Assembly (NCBI RefSeq): GCF_014638995.1
Contig: NZ_BMFR01000012.1
Span: forward strand, 1-64,000
Direction of reading: 5' to 3'
DNA length: 64,000 bases
Source of the DNA: Virgibacillus oceani
GTDB taxonomy: Bacteria > Bacillota > Bacilli > Bacillales > Amphibacillaceae
The position numbers and the translations under genes are program-made. Positions within the stretch are counted from its first letter, which is position 1, and the number at the start of each line of letters is the position of its first letter. This document shows positions 34,986 through 43,355 of this stretch, one piece after another. The notes below the pieces were generated by a model, which worked only from the letters and a program-made list of their open reading frames with translations, was not told the DNA's origin and made no database searches.

Positions 34986-35588
34986 CTATTTATTTCGATA
35001 CCACTCAGCGGCAGCTTCTACTTCAGCATATGTTAACTGATGTCCTTTGTTTTCCCAATGAAGTTCTAAATTCGCTTTAGCCTGTTCCAATAATGAATAT
35101 AGATCTTTAGACTCTTCAGGCGGACAAATAGGATCATTTGTACCGGCGGCGATGAATATGTTTTTACCCGAAAGATCAGGTAAAGCCATGTTACTCCTTG
35201 GAACCATTGGATGGTGCAGAATTGCTCCGCTTAATGCATTTTGATAATGAAATAACAAACTTGCTGCGATATTTGCTCCGTTGGAATACCCAATTGCTAT
35301 AATATTTTCCCTGTCGAAGCCATTTTCATTTGCCGCCTCATTTAGAAATTCATTTAATTCATTCGTGCGGAAAATTAAGTCCTCTTCGTCAAAAACCCCT
35401 TCAGCTAAACGTTTGAAAAATCGCGGCATACCATTTTCAAGAACGTTTCCACGCACGCTTAAAATAGCTGCATCCTTGTCAATTTTCTCTGCAAGTGGTA
35501 GAAGATCCCGTTCGGTTCCACCTGTACCGTGCAGTAATAGCAATGTTGGTTTCAACGGATCGTTTCCTTTTTTGAAAATATGCTTCAT
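34986..35588 (-). CDS. mhqD: Alpha/beta hydrolase, MhqD-like
   Basis: 200-residue carboxylesterase-like hydrolase: oxyanion-hole region LLLHGTGGTERDLLPLAE, nucleophile elbow GYSNGANIAAS, and catalytic Asp/His in NDPICPPEES and NKGHQLTYAE. In B. subtilis MhqD is one of the quinone/hydroquinone-induced enzymes controlled by the MarR protein MhqR. Its start overlaps the stop of the MarR gene directly upstream, supporting a coupled pair. Confidence 0.82.
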   Translation of the reverse strand: MKHIFKKGNDPLKPTLLLLHGTGGTERDLLPLAEKIDKDAAILSVRGNVLENGMPRFFKRLAEGVFDEEDLIFRTNELNEFLNEAANENGFDRENIIAIGYSNGANIAASLLFHYQNALSGAILHHPMVPRSNMALPDLSGKNIFIAAGTNDPICPPEESKDLYSLLEQAKANLELHWENKGHQLTYAEVEAAAEWYRNK

Positions 35589-36025
35589 TATTTTTTCTCC
35601 TTTTCTTTTTTTAAGCCAATTCTTTTCAACGTGTCAATCATGGCCTGTTGCTCCTTGGTGCTTATATCTTCAAATATTGTTTCGATTACCTTTCGATGCT
35701 TTGGAAAAATTTCATCCATCATGTTCTTTCCCTGTGTCGTTATTTGTACGTAAACAACCCGTCTGTCTTCACTGCAGGCAGTACGCCCCAGTAAATCTCT
35801 CTTTTGCAGTTTATCGATTACGTAGGTGATGGACCCGCTATTTATAAGCACTGCGTCGCATATTTGCTGAACGGTTAGGTTGCCTTTATGGTATAATGCC
35901 TCTAAAATGGCAAATTCTGTTGTGCTTAAACCATAACTTTTAATATCCTTTTTAATTCTCTCTTCAACAGATTTGGCAGATTTCATCAGGACAACAAAAG
36001 CTTTTAATGATAAATTTTCACTCAT
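35588..36025 (-). CDS. mhqR: MarR-family repressor, MhqR-like
   Basis: 145-residue MarR protein with a winged helix (about 40-100: LTVQQICDAVLINSGSITYVIDKLQKRDLL, split here as ICDAVLINSG and ITYVIDKLQKRDLL, and wing CSEDRRVVYVQIT). GGAGGTGA before the ATG at 36025 sets the start. The pairing with the MhqD-like hydrolase suggests it senses quinone-like electrophiles; in B. subtilis MhqR also governs extradiol dioxygenases such as MhqA/CatE-like genes. Confidence 0.8.
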   Translation of the reverse strand: MSENLSLKAFVVLMKSAKSVEERIKKDIKSYGLSTTEFAILEALYHKGNLTVQQICDAVLINSGSITYVIDKLQKRDLLGRTACSEDRRVVYVQITTQGKNMMDEIFPKHRKVIETIFEDISTKEQQAMIDTLKRIGLKKEKEKK

Positions 36026-36157
36026 AATGTCACCTCCGTACTTTACCATGAATTAAGGTATTTTGAATTAAGAATAATTTTAATGGTTATTATGATATGT
36101 GTCAACTAGTAGATGATATACTATGATAAAGACAGTTTTAAAAAAGAGGTGATACAA

Positions 36158-36385
36158 GTGGGAATATGTAATATTGATCATTCACACGAAGATGTTAAAA
36201 CAAAGCTTACTAGTCAAAAAGCATTCTTACCAATTGAATTAAATGAAAAGCTGCAACGGTTTTTACAAACTGAGCTTAGCCAGGATACATTAAACAAAAT
36301 TTTTCATCTGCTAAAAAAGTATGATTTAGCATCGAAAAGTGAACAACAAGATAGAAACATGCAATTGGATTCGCTTATAAGTTAA
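36158..36385 (+). CDS. Small soluble protein, unknown (75 residues)
   Basis: Begins at GTG 36158 (reads VGICNIDHSHEDVK...) after an AAGAGGTGAT ribosome-binding site, and has a Cys/His-rich start (C-N-I-D-H-S-H) that could bind a metal, followed by helical segments. The longer frame from 36113 has no ribosome-binding site. No family recognised. Confidence 0.6.
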   Translation: MGICNIDHSHEDVKTKLTSQKAFLPIELNEKLQRFLQTELSQDTLNKIFHLLKKYDLASKSEQQDRNMQLDSLIS

Positions 36386-36400
36386 GAGAATGAATTAAAA

Positions 36401-36432
36401 AACTACCATTTGGTTCATGCCAGATGGTAGTT
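36401..36432. terminator. Terminator between the small gene and the CvfC-like gene
   Basis: AACTACCATTTGG / CCAGATGGTAGTT stem; on the minus strand followed by TTTTTTAATTC, so it mainly serves the CvfC-like gene. Confidence 0.8.
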
Positions 36433-36436
36433 CATT

Positions 36437-37570
36437 CTATTTCTGTTTAGTTGCCTCGGTCATTTGATGCCAAATCGAACCCTTTGCTTCTTCTCCGCCT
36501 TCTATTCTTGCTAATGCCATTTTCACTTGCATGCGTACCTCAAATTCCGGGTCTTCCATAGCCTGTTTCAAGGCGGGTACAGCAGTTTCGTCCCCTGCCT
36601 CATACAAATACATGGCAGCGCGCCAGCGAACAAGACGGCTTGAATCTCCCAGTGCATGTATCATTTCCGGAATAGCTTGTTTAAAACCGAGATCTGATAA
36701 ACAATCACCTGCAGTACGTCGGACATTTACCGCTTTATCTTTCAAAGCTTTATATAAAAAGGGGAGTACTTCAGGTTCTTCTATCATTCCAAGGTAGGCG
36801 GTAGCGAGTCTTCGGATGGAAGCTTTTTCATCATCTAGTGCTTTATCGAGTACAGGCAAGTCATCTATTGTTGGGTCCATTCGATCCAAGGCGGCATAAC
36901 GATCCTTCCAGCTGGGGTTATCAAGCATGTCTAATGTAACCTTTTTCCCTGTTTTTGGTTCTTGGGACAGGTCATTTTCAGCGGCAAGTTTTACCAGCAT
37001 GGAAAGTCTTTCGGAATCGTAACTTGCAGCTAATTCCTCAACAATCTCCTGACCTATTTCATCTACATCACCGTAGCGCGGGTTTTGTTCCACCCATTTC
37101 CTTTCCATTAGCATATTATCAGATGCCACAGATGCTTCCATTGTTGCATTCATAAATCTTTCCGGTAACCCAAATCGTTGTTCTGATTCCCCGTCTTCCA
37201 ATTTTACCTGCATAGGGATGTTTCGAAACGTTTGGATGAAAACCTTAATTTCCCCAAAGTGTTCATCTGCCGCTGCGGGTGCATTTGAAAATTCCTCTGA
37301 AGAATCCTCTCTAGAACCCAAAACATTGCGTACATCTGGCAATATTTCTTCCCATGCCACACGTGGATTACGTTCAAGTGCGATAAAGTTTATTACCCGA
37401 TAAATACCTTTTACTCCATTTATATTAAACAACTCTAGTATATAACTAGGTGCAGTACTAAGATCGTCATCAAGTTTATAATTTTCTGTTTTACCATCAG
37501 CCAATTGTTCATCCAGGTTGATTTTCATAGAGTACGGACTTGGCGTTGGTTCGATTGAGACAATTTTCAC
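36437..37570 (-). CDS. Conserved virulence factor C-like protein (Nfu-like N-terminus plus HEAT repeats)
   Basis: About 377 residues: an N-terminal Nfu/NifU-like module (about 1-90, SIEPTPSPYSMKINLDEQL) then a linker and a HEAT-repeat solenoid (about 200-375; units such as DRYAALDRMDPTIDDLPVLDKALDDEKASIRRLAT are shown in parts: RRLATAYLGM, RRTAGDCLSDLG, VRWRAAMYLYEAG). This matches the CvfC/YpgR family of Staphylococcus and Bacillus. The GTG at 37570 is better placed after GGGGTGAT than the GTG at 37579. Function unclear; likely protein-protein interaction or iron-sulfur handling. Confidence 0.85.
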   Translation of the reverse strand: MKIVSIEPTPSPYSMKINLDEQLADGKTENYKLDDDLSTAPSYILELFNINGVKGIYRVINFIALERNPRVAWEEILPDVRNVLGSREDSSEEFSNAPAAADEHFGEIKVFIQTFRNIPMQVKLEDGESEQRFGLPERFMNATMEASVASDNMLMERKWVEQNPRYGDVDEIGQEIVEELAASYDSERLSMLVKLAAENDLSQEPKTGKKVTLDMLDNPSWKDRYAALDRMDPTIDDLPVLDKALDDEKASIRRLATAYLGMIEEPEVLPFLYKALKDKAVNVRRTAGDCLSDLGFKQAIPEMIHALGDSSRLVRWRAAMYLYEAGDETAVPALKQAMEDPEFEVRMQVKMALARIEGGEEAKGSIWHQMTEATKQK

Positions 37571-37628
37571 TTCTATCACCCCATTAAATTGATGCTATGA
37601 CTGATTATAACAAAGTTTGAAGGGATTA

Positions 37629-38207
37629 TCACATAGAAATTGCCTCCTTGGAAGTGTGTATACCGCAAGTTTCTTGGTCCGATTCAGATAAATAATTACG
37701 AAGCTTACCTTTATAAACTAATTGAAAGCCTGGTGACTCCTGCAAATCATGCGGGGTTATAAGTGAAAGGGGTTTCGAGAAATTAATCGTATCAGATTCT
37801 TTTAATACAGATGCAACAAATTGTGAACAAAAGAAAGCATTCTCTCTTCTTAGTTGTTTATTTAGGATAACGGCAAATAACCCTAGAAAATTATAATGAT
37901 AAAGATGCTCATTTTGTTTAATCTTTTGAATAAACTGACCCATTTTACGTTTTTGCAATCCTGTAATTGGGCAGCAAAAAACGGCGCATGTCGCTTCTTT
38001 AAATATGCTTTCTTTAATATTTTCTATGACAAATCCGCCTATAAAAGGGTTATTAACATTTTTTCTTCCAAAACTGTATACTTCATCTAATTTTGAATCA
38101 AAAGAAATGGATGCATGATTGTATGGCTTTTTTGTATAGAACTTTATCATTCTAGTAAAAATTGTTCCTGTGTCGGTCAGAAGTATATATACTTTTTCAT
38201 CCCCCAT
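37629..38207 (-). CDS. Permuted NlpC/P60-like (YiiX-type) papain-fold hydrolase
   Basis: 192 residues in the permuted papain-like amidase superfamily. The His of YNHASISFD (about residue 31) and the Cys of NAFFCSQFVASVL (about residue 127) are the expected catalytic pair in permuted order. No signal peptide is seen. A paralogue with the same layout is encoded at 61915, in a PadR operon. Family members act on amide, ester or lipid bonds; the substrate is unknown. Confidence 0.78.
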   Translation of the reverse strand: MGDEKVYILLTDTGTIFTRMIKFYTKKPYNHASISFDSKLDEVYSFGRKNVNNPFIGGFVIENIKESIFKEATCAVFCCPITGLQKRKMGQFIQKIKQNEHLYHYNFLGLFAVILNKQLRRENAFFCSQFVASVLKESDTINFSKPLSLITPHDLQESPGFQLVYKGKLRNYLSESDQETCGIHTSKEAISM

Positions 38208-38471
38208 ATTAACCCTCTCCTGTTAATGCCAAATTTTCACATATGTACAAAGTATAATGAGTGAAACATAAGGAATTGTTAAGAGAATCTTAAGAATGCC
38301 TTAATTTCCTCTTTATCATAACGGGAAATTTTTGGCTGTATAAGCACCCTTAGCAATAATTATTAGTAAGCCTTAGGACGTATCTGAGTATTAAAATGAT
38401 AGAAAATAAAAAATAATCTCTTAGTTAGACGGAAAATGTGATAATATCAAACTATAAAGGAGGCGGTTTAT

Positions 38472-38513
38472 ATGATAAATAAATTAGTTAAGGTGCAGGT
38501 CAATAAAATTTAG
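38472..38513 (+). CDS. Possible leader peptide (13 residues)
   Basis: MINKLVKVQVNKI with an AAGGAGG site eight bases upstream, ending 27 bp before the isochorismatase-family gene. No stem pattern that would make it an attenuator was found. In the 332-bp gap 38208-38539 nothing else is recognised. Confidence 0.3.
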   Translation: MINKLVKVQVNKI

Positions 38514-38539
38514 AATTATTATCAGAAGGGGTGTTTTTA

Positions 38540-39097
38540 TTGAATCAAGCTTTATTAGTTATTGATGCTCAGTCAGATCTAATAAACGGCAGCAAAGAAG
38601 AAAAAGGTGTCATCAATCAACAGCAGCTGCTTGCAAATATTAACTCAGTTATAAAAGAGGCACTGCGTGAACAAGCTTTAATTGTATTTGTACGGGATCT
38701 TGATATAAGTGAAGGGAAAGGTAAAGGATTTCAGGTCCACGAAGCTATCCATGTTCCTGAACAAGCTAAGATTTTTAATAAAGAAGCAACGAATTCTTTT
38801 CATGGTACAGGATTGAAAAGTTATTTAGAGGAAAATCAAATTGAACACCTTGTTATCATGGGCTGCCAGACAGAGCATTGCATTGATACAGCTGTAAGGA
38901 CGGCTACTGTAAATGGCTTTGACGTAACCCTGGTAGGAGATGGTCATTCAACATCGGATAAAACGGTTTTAAATGCGCAGCAAATTATTGACCATCATAA
39001 TCATACCCTTCATGGCCATTATAAAGTTGAGCACTTTTCAATTGTTAGAAAAGCCGATGAGGATTTATTTAAGCCTATCCATGATACTTACAGATAA
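38540..39097 (+). CDS. Isochorismatase-family cysteine hydrolase
   Basis: 185-residue nicotinamidase/isochorismatase-like enzyme. The catalytic triad is visible: Asp in LVIDAQSDL, Lys in IFNKEATNSF and Cys in MGCQTEHCIDTAVR. The GHSTSD segment is common to isochorismatase-like hydrolases. TTG at 38540 is the best start, with AGAAGGGG upstream. Substrate unknown. Confidence 0.88.
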   Translation: MNQALLVIDAQSDLINGSKEEKGVINQQQLLANINSVIKEALREQALIVFVRDLDISEGKGKGFQVHEAIHVPEQAKIFNKEATNSFHGTGLKSYLEENQIEHLVIMGCQTEHCIDTAVRTATVNGFDVTLVGDGHSTSDKTVLNAQQIIDHHNHTLHGHYKVEHFSIVRKADEDLFKPIHDTYR

Positions 39098-39108
39098 GCA
39101 TCATTTAG

Positions 39109-39137
39109 TTGCCTTTCTGAATTTTCTATGGTATGCT
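39109..39137 (+). promoter_or_regulatory. Sigma-A-type promoter for the hflX attenuator
   Basis: TTGCCT (39109) and TATGCT (39132) with a 17-bp spacer, 12 bp after the isochorismatase-family gene. Confidence 0.65.
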
Positions 39138-39170
39138 TTCGATAATCTTATTTGAACGGAGGTTTTCCTA

Positions 39171-39212
39171 GTGGCATCTATTAGACTTCGATTCCAAGCT
39201 TTGAACCGTTAA
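39171..39212 (+). CDS. ErmD-leader-like macrolide-arrest leader peptide (13 residues)
   Basis: Reads (GTG start) MASIRLRFQALNR, stop TAA. The stretch S-x-RLRF-x-x-LN is the same as in the known ErmD leader MTHSMRLRFPTLNQ, including the Arg-x-Arg (+X+) motif at which macrolide-bound ribosomes stop. A perfect GGAGG lies eight bases before the GTG. This is the sensor of the hflX-mph attenuator. The ErmD sequence is from recall, not from a search. Confidence 0.75.
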   Translation: MASIRLRFQALNR

Positions 39213-39305
39213 CTGAATACGTTCAAACGCTCTGCTTGTGTTGCGGAGTAAGCGGGATTAGTCTGCCCTTTTAGGAAAACCTTTTTATACGGCGATTTTA
39301 TAAAA

Positions 39306-39333
39306 AGAGGGAGAGGAATCTGCCCTCTTTTTT
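39306..39333 (+). terminator. Attenuator terminator upstream of hflX
   Basis: AGAGGG / CCCTCT stem with an 11-base loop, followed by six T. Confidence 0.8.
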
Positions 39334-39519
39334 GTTGTCCAAATTAATGGAAGTAATAATGACAATATTCATACTACTTTATGAAGTGCTGCTGATTTTT
39401 AATTCAACATGCATGCAAATAGTTGATATAAAATCTTCCAGTATAACTATTCTCGTTACTCGAACACAGGCAGAATAACCTGTGTTTTTATTATGCACGA
39501 TTTATGGAGGGAAATGGAT

Positions 39520-40803
39520 ATGAGAAGAAAAGCTATATTGGTAGGAGTAAATCTTGGTAATCAAGATGAATTCAATTATTCGATGCAAGAATTAGGAAAT
39601 TTAGCGGCTGCTTGCAATGTGGATATTACCGGCCAGCTTACACAAAATTTACAGCGTATTAATCAAACACACTATATTGGTAAAGGGAAAACTGATGAAC
39701 TCCAAGAGATGATTGATTCAACAGATGCAGATACGATTATCTGTGATGACGAACTAACATCATCACAAATTAGGAATTTGGAAGCGGTATTGGAATGTGA
39801 CGTAATGGACCGCACGATGCTGATACTTGAAATTTTTGCAAAACGAGCAAGAACGAGAGAATCACAGCTGCAAGTTGAAGTTGCCAGATTAAAATATATG
39901 CTTCCAAGATTGATCGGCAGCCGCGAGTCCTTAGGTCGTCAAGGTGGAGGTTCTGGACTTAAGAATAGGGGTGCAGGTGAAACAAAATTAGAATTGGACC
40001 GTCGAAAGATTGAGGGAAAAATAGCACAATTGAATAAAGAGCTTGAGGATTTAGTTGCTCAACGTAAGACACAAAGGAAAAAGCGTAATAAAAAAGGTTT
40101 ACCCGTTGTTTCTCTAGTAGGATATACAAATGCTGGAAAATCAACCATTATGAATGCGGTACTTGAGCTGTCCCATCAGCAGGCAGATAAGCAGGTGTTG
40201 GAAAAGGATATGGTATTTGCGACGCTTGAAACATCAGTAAGAAAGGTAAAGCTGGATACAAATCAACCCTTTTTACTGACTGATACGGTAGGCTTTATAA
40301 ATAAACTTCCGCATCATCTGGTAAAAGCATTTCGATCGACACTTGAAGAGGTGGTAGAGGCAGATGTTCTAATTCACGTGGTAGACTTTTCGAATCCAAA
40401 TCATAAGGAGCAGATAAAGCTGACCAATGAAATTTTACAGGATATTGGAGTGCTTACTATTCCTGTTATTTATGCATACAACAAAGCAGATTTAACGAAT
40501 AGGAAATTTCCTGGGATTGAGGACAATAATATCTATCTTTCAGCGCAAAAAAGAATTGGATTAGATGAATTATTGCACGAGATAAGTAGGGAAATTTTCT
40601 CAAATTATGTTGAATGTGAGTTGTTTATACCTTATTCAGACGGTCAGATTGTTTCGTATTTCAATGAGAATGCACATGTTTTATCTGAGGAATATGAAAC
40701 GGATGGGATAAAATTGATGGTTGATTGTAAAAAGTCGGATGCTGAAAGGTTTCAGCAATATGTTAGTAATAAGTTGGAATCAACTGAAAAGGAAATGAAA
40801 TAG
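39520..40803 (+). CDS. hflX: GTPase HflX, ribosome-splitting
   Basis: GTPase that splits stalled 70S ribosomes and in Listeria (HflXr) adds macrolide/lincosamide resistance. About 427 residues: N-terminal HflX domain (about 1-180, GGGSGLKNRGAGETKLELDRR), then a GTPase domain with G1 GYTNAGKST, G2/G3 region DTVGFINKLPHHLVKAFRSTLEEV and G4 NKAD. The start at 39520 (MRRKAIL) is nine bases from GGAGG; ATG codons at 39493 and 39514 are poorly placed. The stop is immediately followed by the mph start. The leader attenuator argues that this is the resistance-type paralogue rather than the hfq-linked housekeeping one. Confidence 0.9.
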   Translation: MRRKAILVGVNLGNQDEFNYSMQELGNLAAACNVDITGQLTQNLQRINQTHYIGKGKTDELQEMIDSTDADTIICDDELTSSQIRNLEAVLECDVMDRTMLILEIFAKRARTRESQLQVEVARLKYMLPRLIGSRESLGRQGGGSGLKNRGAGETKLELDRRKIEGKIAQLNKELEDLVAQRKTQRKKRNKKGLPVVSLVGYTNAGKSTIMNAVLELSHQQADKQVLEKDMVFATLETSVRKVKLDTNQPFLLTDTVGFINKLPHHLVKAFRSTLEEVVEADVLIHVVDFSNPNHKEQIKLTNEILQDIGVLTIPVIYAYNKADLTNRKFPGIEDNNIYLSAQKRIGLDELLHEISREIFSNYVECELFIPYSDGQIVSYFNENAHVLSEEYETDGIKLMVDCKKSDAERFQQYVSNKLESTEKEMK

Positions 40804-41706
40804 ATGACATTAACAAATCAGCAAGTAATAGAAATAGCTAAACGACATGGTTTATTCGTTCAGGAAAGTTCTCTGAAGCGCAATGAATCGGGTCTTGATT
40901 TTCAGGTGGTATTTGCCACAGATGCAAAAAGGGAAAAGTGGGTATTACGTTTTCCAAGGCGGCGTGATGTAGTTCCGATGGCAAAGAAAGAAAAAGATAT
41001 TTTGGATGTGGTAGGTGGGAAACTTCCAGTACAAACTCCGAAATGGGCAATCTATTCTGATGAATTAATTGCTTATAAGCTCCTGCACGGTATCCCAGCA
41101 GGAACAATTGATGTCAAAGCGAAGGCATATGTATGGGAGATTGACGAGAAGAATGTTCCAAACAGTTTTCATAATACGTTGGGAAGTGCAATGTCGGCAT
41201 TACACTCAATTGACCATCAGGCAGCGAGAAACGCGGGACTAACTGTGCAAACCCCTGAAGAAGCAAAAGCGTCTATGACAAAAAGAATGGTTAATGTGAA
41301 GTCTGCGTATGGTGTTAGTGAGGAATTGTGGGACCGTTGGCAAAGGTGGCTAGCAAATGATTTACTTTGGCCAAAACAAACAGCGCTAATTCATGGTGAT
41401 TTACATGCCGGTCATATTTTAATTGATGAATATGCACGCGTTACAGGTTTGATTGACTGGACAGAGGCGCATGTAACGGATCCAGCGAATGATTTTGTTG
41501 GACACTTAAGTACGTTTGGAGAAGATGCTTTAAGGAAATTGGTTAAAGCTTATGAACTTGCTGGAGGGTATGTTTGGCCATTTATGCTTGAGCATATTGT
41601 AGAACTGGCAGCAGCATATCCTGTTGGTATAGCAGAATTTGCCATGAAGTCTGGATTAGAGGAATATGAACAAATGGCAAAGCAGACGCTTGGGGTAGTA
41701 GAGTAA
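40804..41706 (+). CDS. mph: Macrolide 2'-phosphotransferase-like kinase (Mph family)
   Basis: 300-residue aminoglycoside/macrolide kinase fold. Catalytic loop LIHGDLHAGHILID and the metal-binding GLIDWTEAHVTDPANDF are intact; the N-terminal segments ESGLDFQVVFATD and WVLRFPRRRDVVPMAKKEK are like the B. subtilis MphK/MphB group, which phosphorylates the desosamine 2'-OH of erythromycin-type macrolides. The ATG follows the hflX stop without a gap, so the two are translated together. It is under the same macrolide-type attenuator. Confidence 0.85.
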   Translation: MTLTNQQVIEIAKRHGLFVQESSLKRNESGLDFQVVFATDAKREKWVLRFPRRRDVVPMAKKEKDILDVVGGKLPVQTPKWAIYSDELIAYKLLHGIPAGTIDVKAKAYVWEIDEKNVPNSFHNTLGSAMSALHSIDHQAARNAGLTVQTPEEAKASMTKRMVNVKSAYGVSEELWDRWQRWLANDLLWPKQTALIHGDLHAGHILIDEYARVTGLIDWTEAHVTDPANDFVGHLSTFGEDALRKLVKAYELAGGYVWPFMLEHIVELAAAYPVGIAEFAMKSGLEEYEQMAKQTLGVVE

Positions 41707-41737
41707 CAAAATAATAAAACTTTTGAATGTATTTCTT

Positions 41738-42337
41738 TTATTTAAAATACGCTTGGGTTATGTGCGTTCTACATAACCCAAGCGTTGATTTATGCGTTAA
41801 GAATCGAATTAGTCCTGCTATCGCAAAACAAAACAGAACAGCTCCAGCACCGATGCCAGTTATAGCACTATTAGGAACGTTTAGCTTTTTGGAAAGAAAT
41901 AAGGAAACAACAGAAGTTCCAATCATCAGTGCAGCTAAAACATATAAACTGGAGTCTTGAAAAATGCCCTTTAACCAGATAAAATGAATACCCACTACAA
42001 AAGCAATCCATGGGGATACATAGTCTTTTCTCTTATATTTTATGAATAAGATTGCCCCGATACCCGCAATAAGAAATTCAATGTAAACGAAAGTTAAGTA
42101 ATTGCTGAATACACTTGAATCCGACAGTACAGAGGGTTTATCCCAATGAATCACACTTAGGCAGATTCCTAGTAAACCAATCAATAGTGAAAGACCTGCA
42201 GCAATTCCAAGATATTTTCTCCAGGATTTTCTAGGGTTTTCCTGAGCCCAGCCAAACCAGCTTAAACTAAATATACCGAAAATCGCCATGTACATAACAT
42301 AATCTCTAATATATTCTATACTAATCCCCCCTGGCAT
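41738..42337 (-). CDS. Six-helix membrane protein, unknown
   Basis: 199 residues with five to six transmembrane helices (about 13-28, 42-62, 80-100, 107-125, 130-148 and 155-175). Only the last residues (CRTHITQAYFK) are encoded by a terminator-like hairpin. The start is unclear: the ATG at 42337 has no good ribosome-binding site, whereas GGGGGGATT lies inside the frame, so translation may begin some codons later at a non-ATG codon. No family recognised. Confidence 0.6.
   Translation of the reverse strand: MPGGISIEYIRDYVMYMAIFGIFSLSWFGWAQENPRKSWRKYLGIAAGLSLLIGLLGICLSVIHWDKPSVLSDSSVFSNYLTFVYIEFLIAGIGAILFIKYKRKDYVSPWIAFVVGIHFIWLKGIFQDSSLYVLAALMIGTSVVSLFLSKKLNVPNSAITGIGAGAVLFCFAIAGLIRFLTHKSTLGLCRTHITQAYFK
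41750..41784. terminator. Bidirectional terminator between mph and the six-helix protein
   Basis: CGCTTGGGTTATGT / ACATAACCCAAGCG perfect 14-bp stem. It overlaps the 3' end of the minus-strand gene. Confidence 0.8.
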
Positions 42338-42368
42338 AATTAGGGAATGCGTTACTATAAGTGTTGAT

Positions 42369-42773
42369 TTACCTCAATTCTTCATTTAGTTTCTTTGCCT
42401 CATGTTTAAAATAAAGGTAAAAACATAACCACATAATTACATAACCAACAATAAATAATATGGCTGTAATCAGGATGCTTGTTACATTAAATGGAATCCA
42501 CCCAATTCCTACAGATAAAATAAAAAATAGTATCGTAACGGTAATGAAATGAAGTATTGTCTGGTGATGCAGTTTAAGAAAGGGTAGTTCAAAATAGAGT
42601 GGTGAAGTTGAAAAAAACCATCCGCAGAAAATAGAACCTAATGAATTCTTAAAAAATGTTCCACTGTCAATCGTTTCATAGCCGCCAAAATAAATGAAGG
42701 CAAATGTTATCAAAACAGATACGAAAGCACCGAAAAAGATTCCAATCATGCTTCTGAATAAAAAGGTTTTCAT
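42369..42773 (-). CDS. DUF3021 membrane protein
   Basis: 134-residue protein with four transmembrane helices, typical DUF3021. It overlaps the LytTR-type gene by 4 bp (ATGA) and is probably its membrane-bound partner, which holds the DNA-binding protein inactive. This gene pair is common in Firmicutes. Confidence 0.85.
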   Translation of the reverse strand: MKTFLFRSMIGIFFGAFVSVLITFAFIYFGGYETIDSGTFFKNSLGSIFCGWFFSTSPLYFELPFLKLHHQTILHFITVTILFFILSVGIGWIPFNVTSILITAILFIVGYVIMWLCFYLYFKHEAKKLNEELR

Positions 42774-43228
42774 TTCTTAATCCTCCTGTTCATTTTTAAT
42801 GATTCTTTAATTTGACGAACATAATGTCTTGAGACGTATTCTTTCACACCTGATTTGAAATAAACGCAGAGTGTACCGTTAAATGAAGCTTCGAAACGAC
42901 TTAGTTCATAAAGATTAGCGATAACCGACTTTGAAATCCGAATAAACTGTTTGGAAGGTAACATTTCTTCGAGCTCAAATAACTTTTGTTTTAATTTAAA
43001 TTCCCCCTTTGAGGTAACTGCAAAGACAATATCCTCCCTGGAATAAATATAGTGAACGTCATTTGGTCGCAGAATGTGCTGCATGTCACCATTTCTTCCT
43101 ACGATAAATTCCGTTTCTTTCCCTTTTAGGAAATCCAGAATCTCCTTAATAGTGTCATCCATTTCATTACATTGGATCGTAACATGAGTTTCTTTATGTT
43201 TACTGTCAATATCAAGTGATACCTTCAT
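42770..43228 (-). CDS. LytTR DNA-binding regulator
   Basis: 152 residues; the C-terminal LytTR domain (about 50-148) has the usual VHYIYSREDIVFAVT, FIRISKSVIANLYEL and VSRHYVRQIKESL. The N-terminal stretch is short, without a receiver domain. It works with the DUF3021 partner rather than a histidine kinase. The target promoters are not visible. Confidence 0.9.
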   Translation of the reverse strand: MKVSLDIDSKHKETHVTIQCNEMDDTIKEILDFLKGKETEFIVGRNGDMQHILRPNDVHYIYSREDIVFAVTSKGEFKLKQKLFELEEMLPSKQFIRISKSVIANLYELSRFEASFNGTLCVYFKSGVKEYVSRHYVRQIKESLKMNRRIKK

Positions 43229-43355
43229 TTTTAAACACCCCTATCTGTCACCTTATTCGTATTGTATTTCTTTTTTAACTTTATGTCTTTATAATCTGGG
43301 GGACACGTTGAATTAGAGAGGTAAATTGCATATTGAGTCATGCAAGATACATTAA

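Larger units (their letters stand above)
39144..39335 (+). promoter_or_regulatory. Attenuator leader of hflX-mph (macrolide-responsive, predicted)
   Basis: Leader RNA with a ribosome-binding site (GGAGG 39158), a 13-codon leader peptide (39171), a conserved block CGGGATTAGTCTGCC (39253-39267, identical at 63784-63798), an 11-bp perfect pairing between AGGTTTTCCTA (39160-39170) and TAGGAAAACCT (39272-39282), a stem CTCTGC/GCGGAG, and an intrinsic terminator (39306-39333) 186 bp before the hflX start. The same layout occurs at 63675-63858. The leader peptide has the RLR (+X+) macrolide-arrest motif, so a drug-stalled ribosome is expected to disturb pairing and prevent termination. Confidence 0.72.

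Noticed and set aside
35281..35829. A 182-codon frame on the plus strand over the MhqD/MhqR pair
   Set aside because: Antisense shadow of two recognisable genes on the minus strand.
38472..38513. Attenuation peptide for the isochorismatase-family gene
   Set aside because: It has a good ribosome-binding site but no terminator or competing stem; kept only as a low-confidence ORF.
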